Assembly (NCBI GenBank): GCA_943354385.1
Contig: CALRBR010000006.1
Location: 1-39,015, forward strand
Direction: 5' to 3'
DNA from: Candidatus Tayloriibacteriota bacterium
GTDB lineage: Bacteria > Patescibacteriota > Minisyncoccia > Phycocordibacterales > PALSA-1337
Length of the DNA: 39,015 nt
Shown here: piece after piece, positions 37,948 to 39,015 of the stretch
Layout: every line of letters begins with the position of its first letter
Numbering within the stretch: position 1 is the stretch's first letter
The notes under the pieces: model-generated
What the model saw: only the letters and a program-made list of their open reading frames with translations
Database searches by the model: none
What the model was told of the DNA's origin: nothing
Program-made: the position numbers and the translations under genes

Positions 37948-38256
37948 CTAAATCTTCAAATCACTCAAAGCCTCGTCAATCGTCTTGTCTGTTCGCTCTC
38001 GTGGAAGAGCTCCTGCAGGCTCATTGATCTTTAGGTTTACTCGAGCGTTATTTTTCATACCCACCACACGAAGAAGTGTTCGGATCGCCTTTGCAGTATT
38101 ACCAGTACGGCCTATCACCTTACCCATATCTACAGGATTAACCTCCATAGTCATGAGTACTCCCATCTCATCTACAGAACGTACAATCTTTACATCATTT
38201 GGATTATCTACCAGCGACTTCACCACATAGTCTAAAAACTTTACATCGTTTTCCAT
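37948..38256 (-). CDS. khpA: KH-domain RNA-binding protein (KhpA/YlqC-like)
   Basis: FLDYVVKSLVDNPNDVKI, VNPVDMGKVIGRTGNTAKAIRTLLRVVG; located between rpsP and trmD. Confidence 0.9.
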   Translation of the reverse strand: MENDVKFLDYVVKSLVDNPNDVKIVRSVDEMGVLMTMEVNPVDMGKVIGRTGNTAKAIRTLLRVVGMKNNARVNLKINEPAGALPRERTDKTIDEALSDLKI

Positions 38257-38416
38257 CTTTTTGTATTTAAATTAACTAACCTTATCAGTCTTATAAATCT
38301 TTTGAATAGCTTGCCTTTTGCTGGAATACTCGACCACTAGCTTCCCGCGAGTTTAATTGTATCATGTCAAACGACACCTAGATATTAGGTGCTGTGTATA
38401 ACCCAAAAGCTCGAAA

Positions 38417-38773
38417 TTAAGCCTTTGGAGCCTCTGCGGGAGCTGGAGTAGCCACAGGAGTATCTGCTGTTTTTGCAGCCTCAGCCTTTACAATCGCTTT
38501 CTTGAGCGGGAGCACATTCTTCTTTTTACCATCGAGCACTTTCTTTCCTACCAGGAAATTGTGTACCGTATCAGAAATCTGAGCACCCTTTGAAATCCAG
38601 TATTTTACCTTTTCAATATCAAACTGTTTAATATCATTTTCTCGTCGGCTATCAAATGAGCCTAGCACCTCGAGAGATTTACCACTCTTTGGTCCGTTCT
38701 TTGAGTCAGTCAAAACTAGCCGAAATGTTGGTTCGTGCTTTCTTCCTACTCGCTGTAATCTTATTTTTAGCAT
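38417..38773 (-). CDS. rpsP: 30S ribosomal protein S16
   Basis: MLKIRLQRVGRKHEPTFRLVLTDSKNGPKSGKSLEVLGSFDSR. Confidence 0.96.
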   Translation of the reverse strand: MLKIRLQRVGRKHEPTFRLVLTDSKNGPKSGKSLEVLGSFDSRRENDIKQFDIEKVKYWISKGAQISDTVHNFLVGKKVLDGKKKNVLPLKKAIVKAEAAKTADTPVATPAPAEAPKA

Positions 38774-38780
38774 GAAGACT

Positions 38781-38809
38781 ATACTATCAGAAGAGCGCCT
38801 TTAGGTCAA
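38781..38809 (-). promoter_or_regulatory. rpsP promoter TTGACC-N17-TAGTAT, -10 box 7 nt before ATG
   Basis: Minus strand ttgacctaaaggcgctcttctgatagtat agtcttc atg. Confidence 0.75.
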
Positions 38810-38816
38810 ATACTAC

Positions 38817-38912
38817 GCAATGATACCAAAAAAGATTACGAGTATTTCCTTGGTAGGAAATCTCTCAAGTCTCGACTACCCGTCTCCGAAGTCTCTTTTT
38901 TGGTATCATTGC
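38817..38912 (-). repeat. Structured intergenic element E4
   Basis: Minus-strand GCAATGATACCAAAAAAGAGACTTCGGAGAC-GGGTA-GTCGAGACTTGAGAG-ATTTCC-TACCAA-GGAAAT-ACTCGTAATCTTTTTTGGTATCATTGC. Confidence 0.85.
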
Positions 38913-38918
38913 TCCGTG

Positions 38919-38951
38919 ACACTAGAAATTTTTTGCTAAAATTTCTAGTGT
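38919..38951. terminator. Stem-loop adjacent to E4
   Basis: ACACTAGAAATTTT...AAAATTTCTAGTGT followed by a T-run. Confidence 0.7.
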
Positions 38952-38998
38952 TTTTATTGTATTTCTCTCAATTCCATGCTACACTACGCAACATATTT

Positions 38999-39015
38999 AT
39001 GAAAACTCAACAAGT
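38999..39015 (+). CDS. Possible start of a plus-strand gene cut by the right edge (MKTQQ...)
   Basis: ATG AAA ACT CAA CAA after a TGCTACACT -10-like box; too short to identify. Confidence 0.3.

Noticed and set aside
1-39015. CRISPR array or cas genes
   Set aside because: No regularly spaced direct repeats were seen; repeats present are dispersed or two-copy only.
1-39015. Alternative genetic code (TGA as glycine)
   Set aside because: Ferredoxin 2 ends in TGA at a sensible place, and core genes read with standard stops.

Overview
The 39-kb window is gene-dense and looks like a Candidate Phyla Radiation (Patescibacteria/Parcubacteria-like) chromosome using standard stop codons. This lineage call is inferred from gene content and style and was not checked by search. 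Housekeeping genes dominate: dnaX, dus, rnc, nusB, rpmF, rnhB, dnaE, typA, truB, hisS, an rpoB-rpoC-dnaG-rpoD cluster, trmD, khpA and rpsP. Accessory content includes a serine recombinase cut by the left edge next to tRNA-Gln(UUG), three tandem divergent ferredoxins, a Myb/SANT-like small protein, an EVE-domain protein, an adenylate-kinase-like protein, a ZIP transporter, a DsbA-like protein, a UvrD-type helicase fused to a nuclease, an orphan histidine kinase and a CapA-like protein. The most interesting signal is intergenic. (1) A dispersed family of about five structured elements has a conserved core (CTTCG..A-GRC-GGGTA-GYC-GAGACTTGAGA), two internal hairpins and a closing stem; the stem sequences differ between copies but stay complementary. 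(2) A predicted ~190-nt structured RNA with its own strong promoter and a terminator lies directly upstream of trmD. (3) Long perfect palindromes, including a 48-bp one, and reused terminator stems occur between divergent promoters. (4) Many housekeeping genes have an extended -10 box exactly 6-7 nt before ATG, which predicts leaderless mRNAs. A NusB-Nudix fusion with a degenerate Nudix box and a DnaX lacking its zinc module are notable protein-level features.
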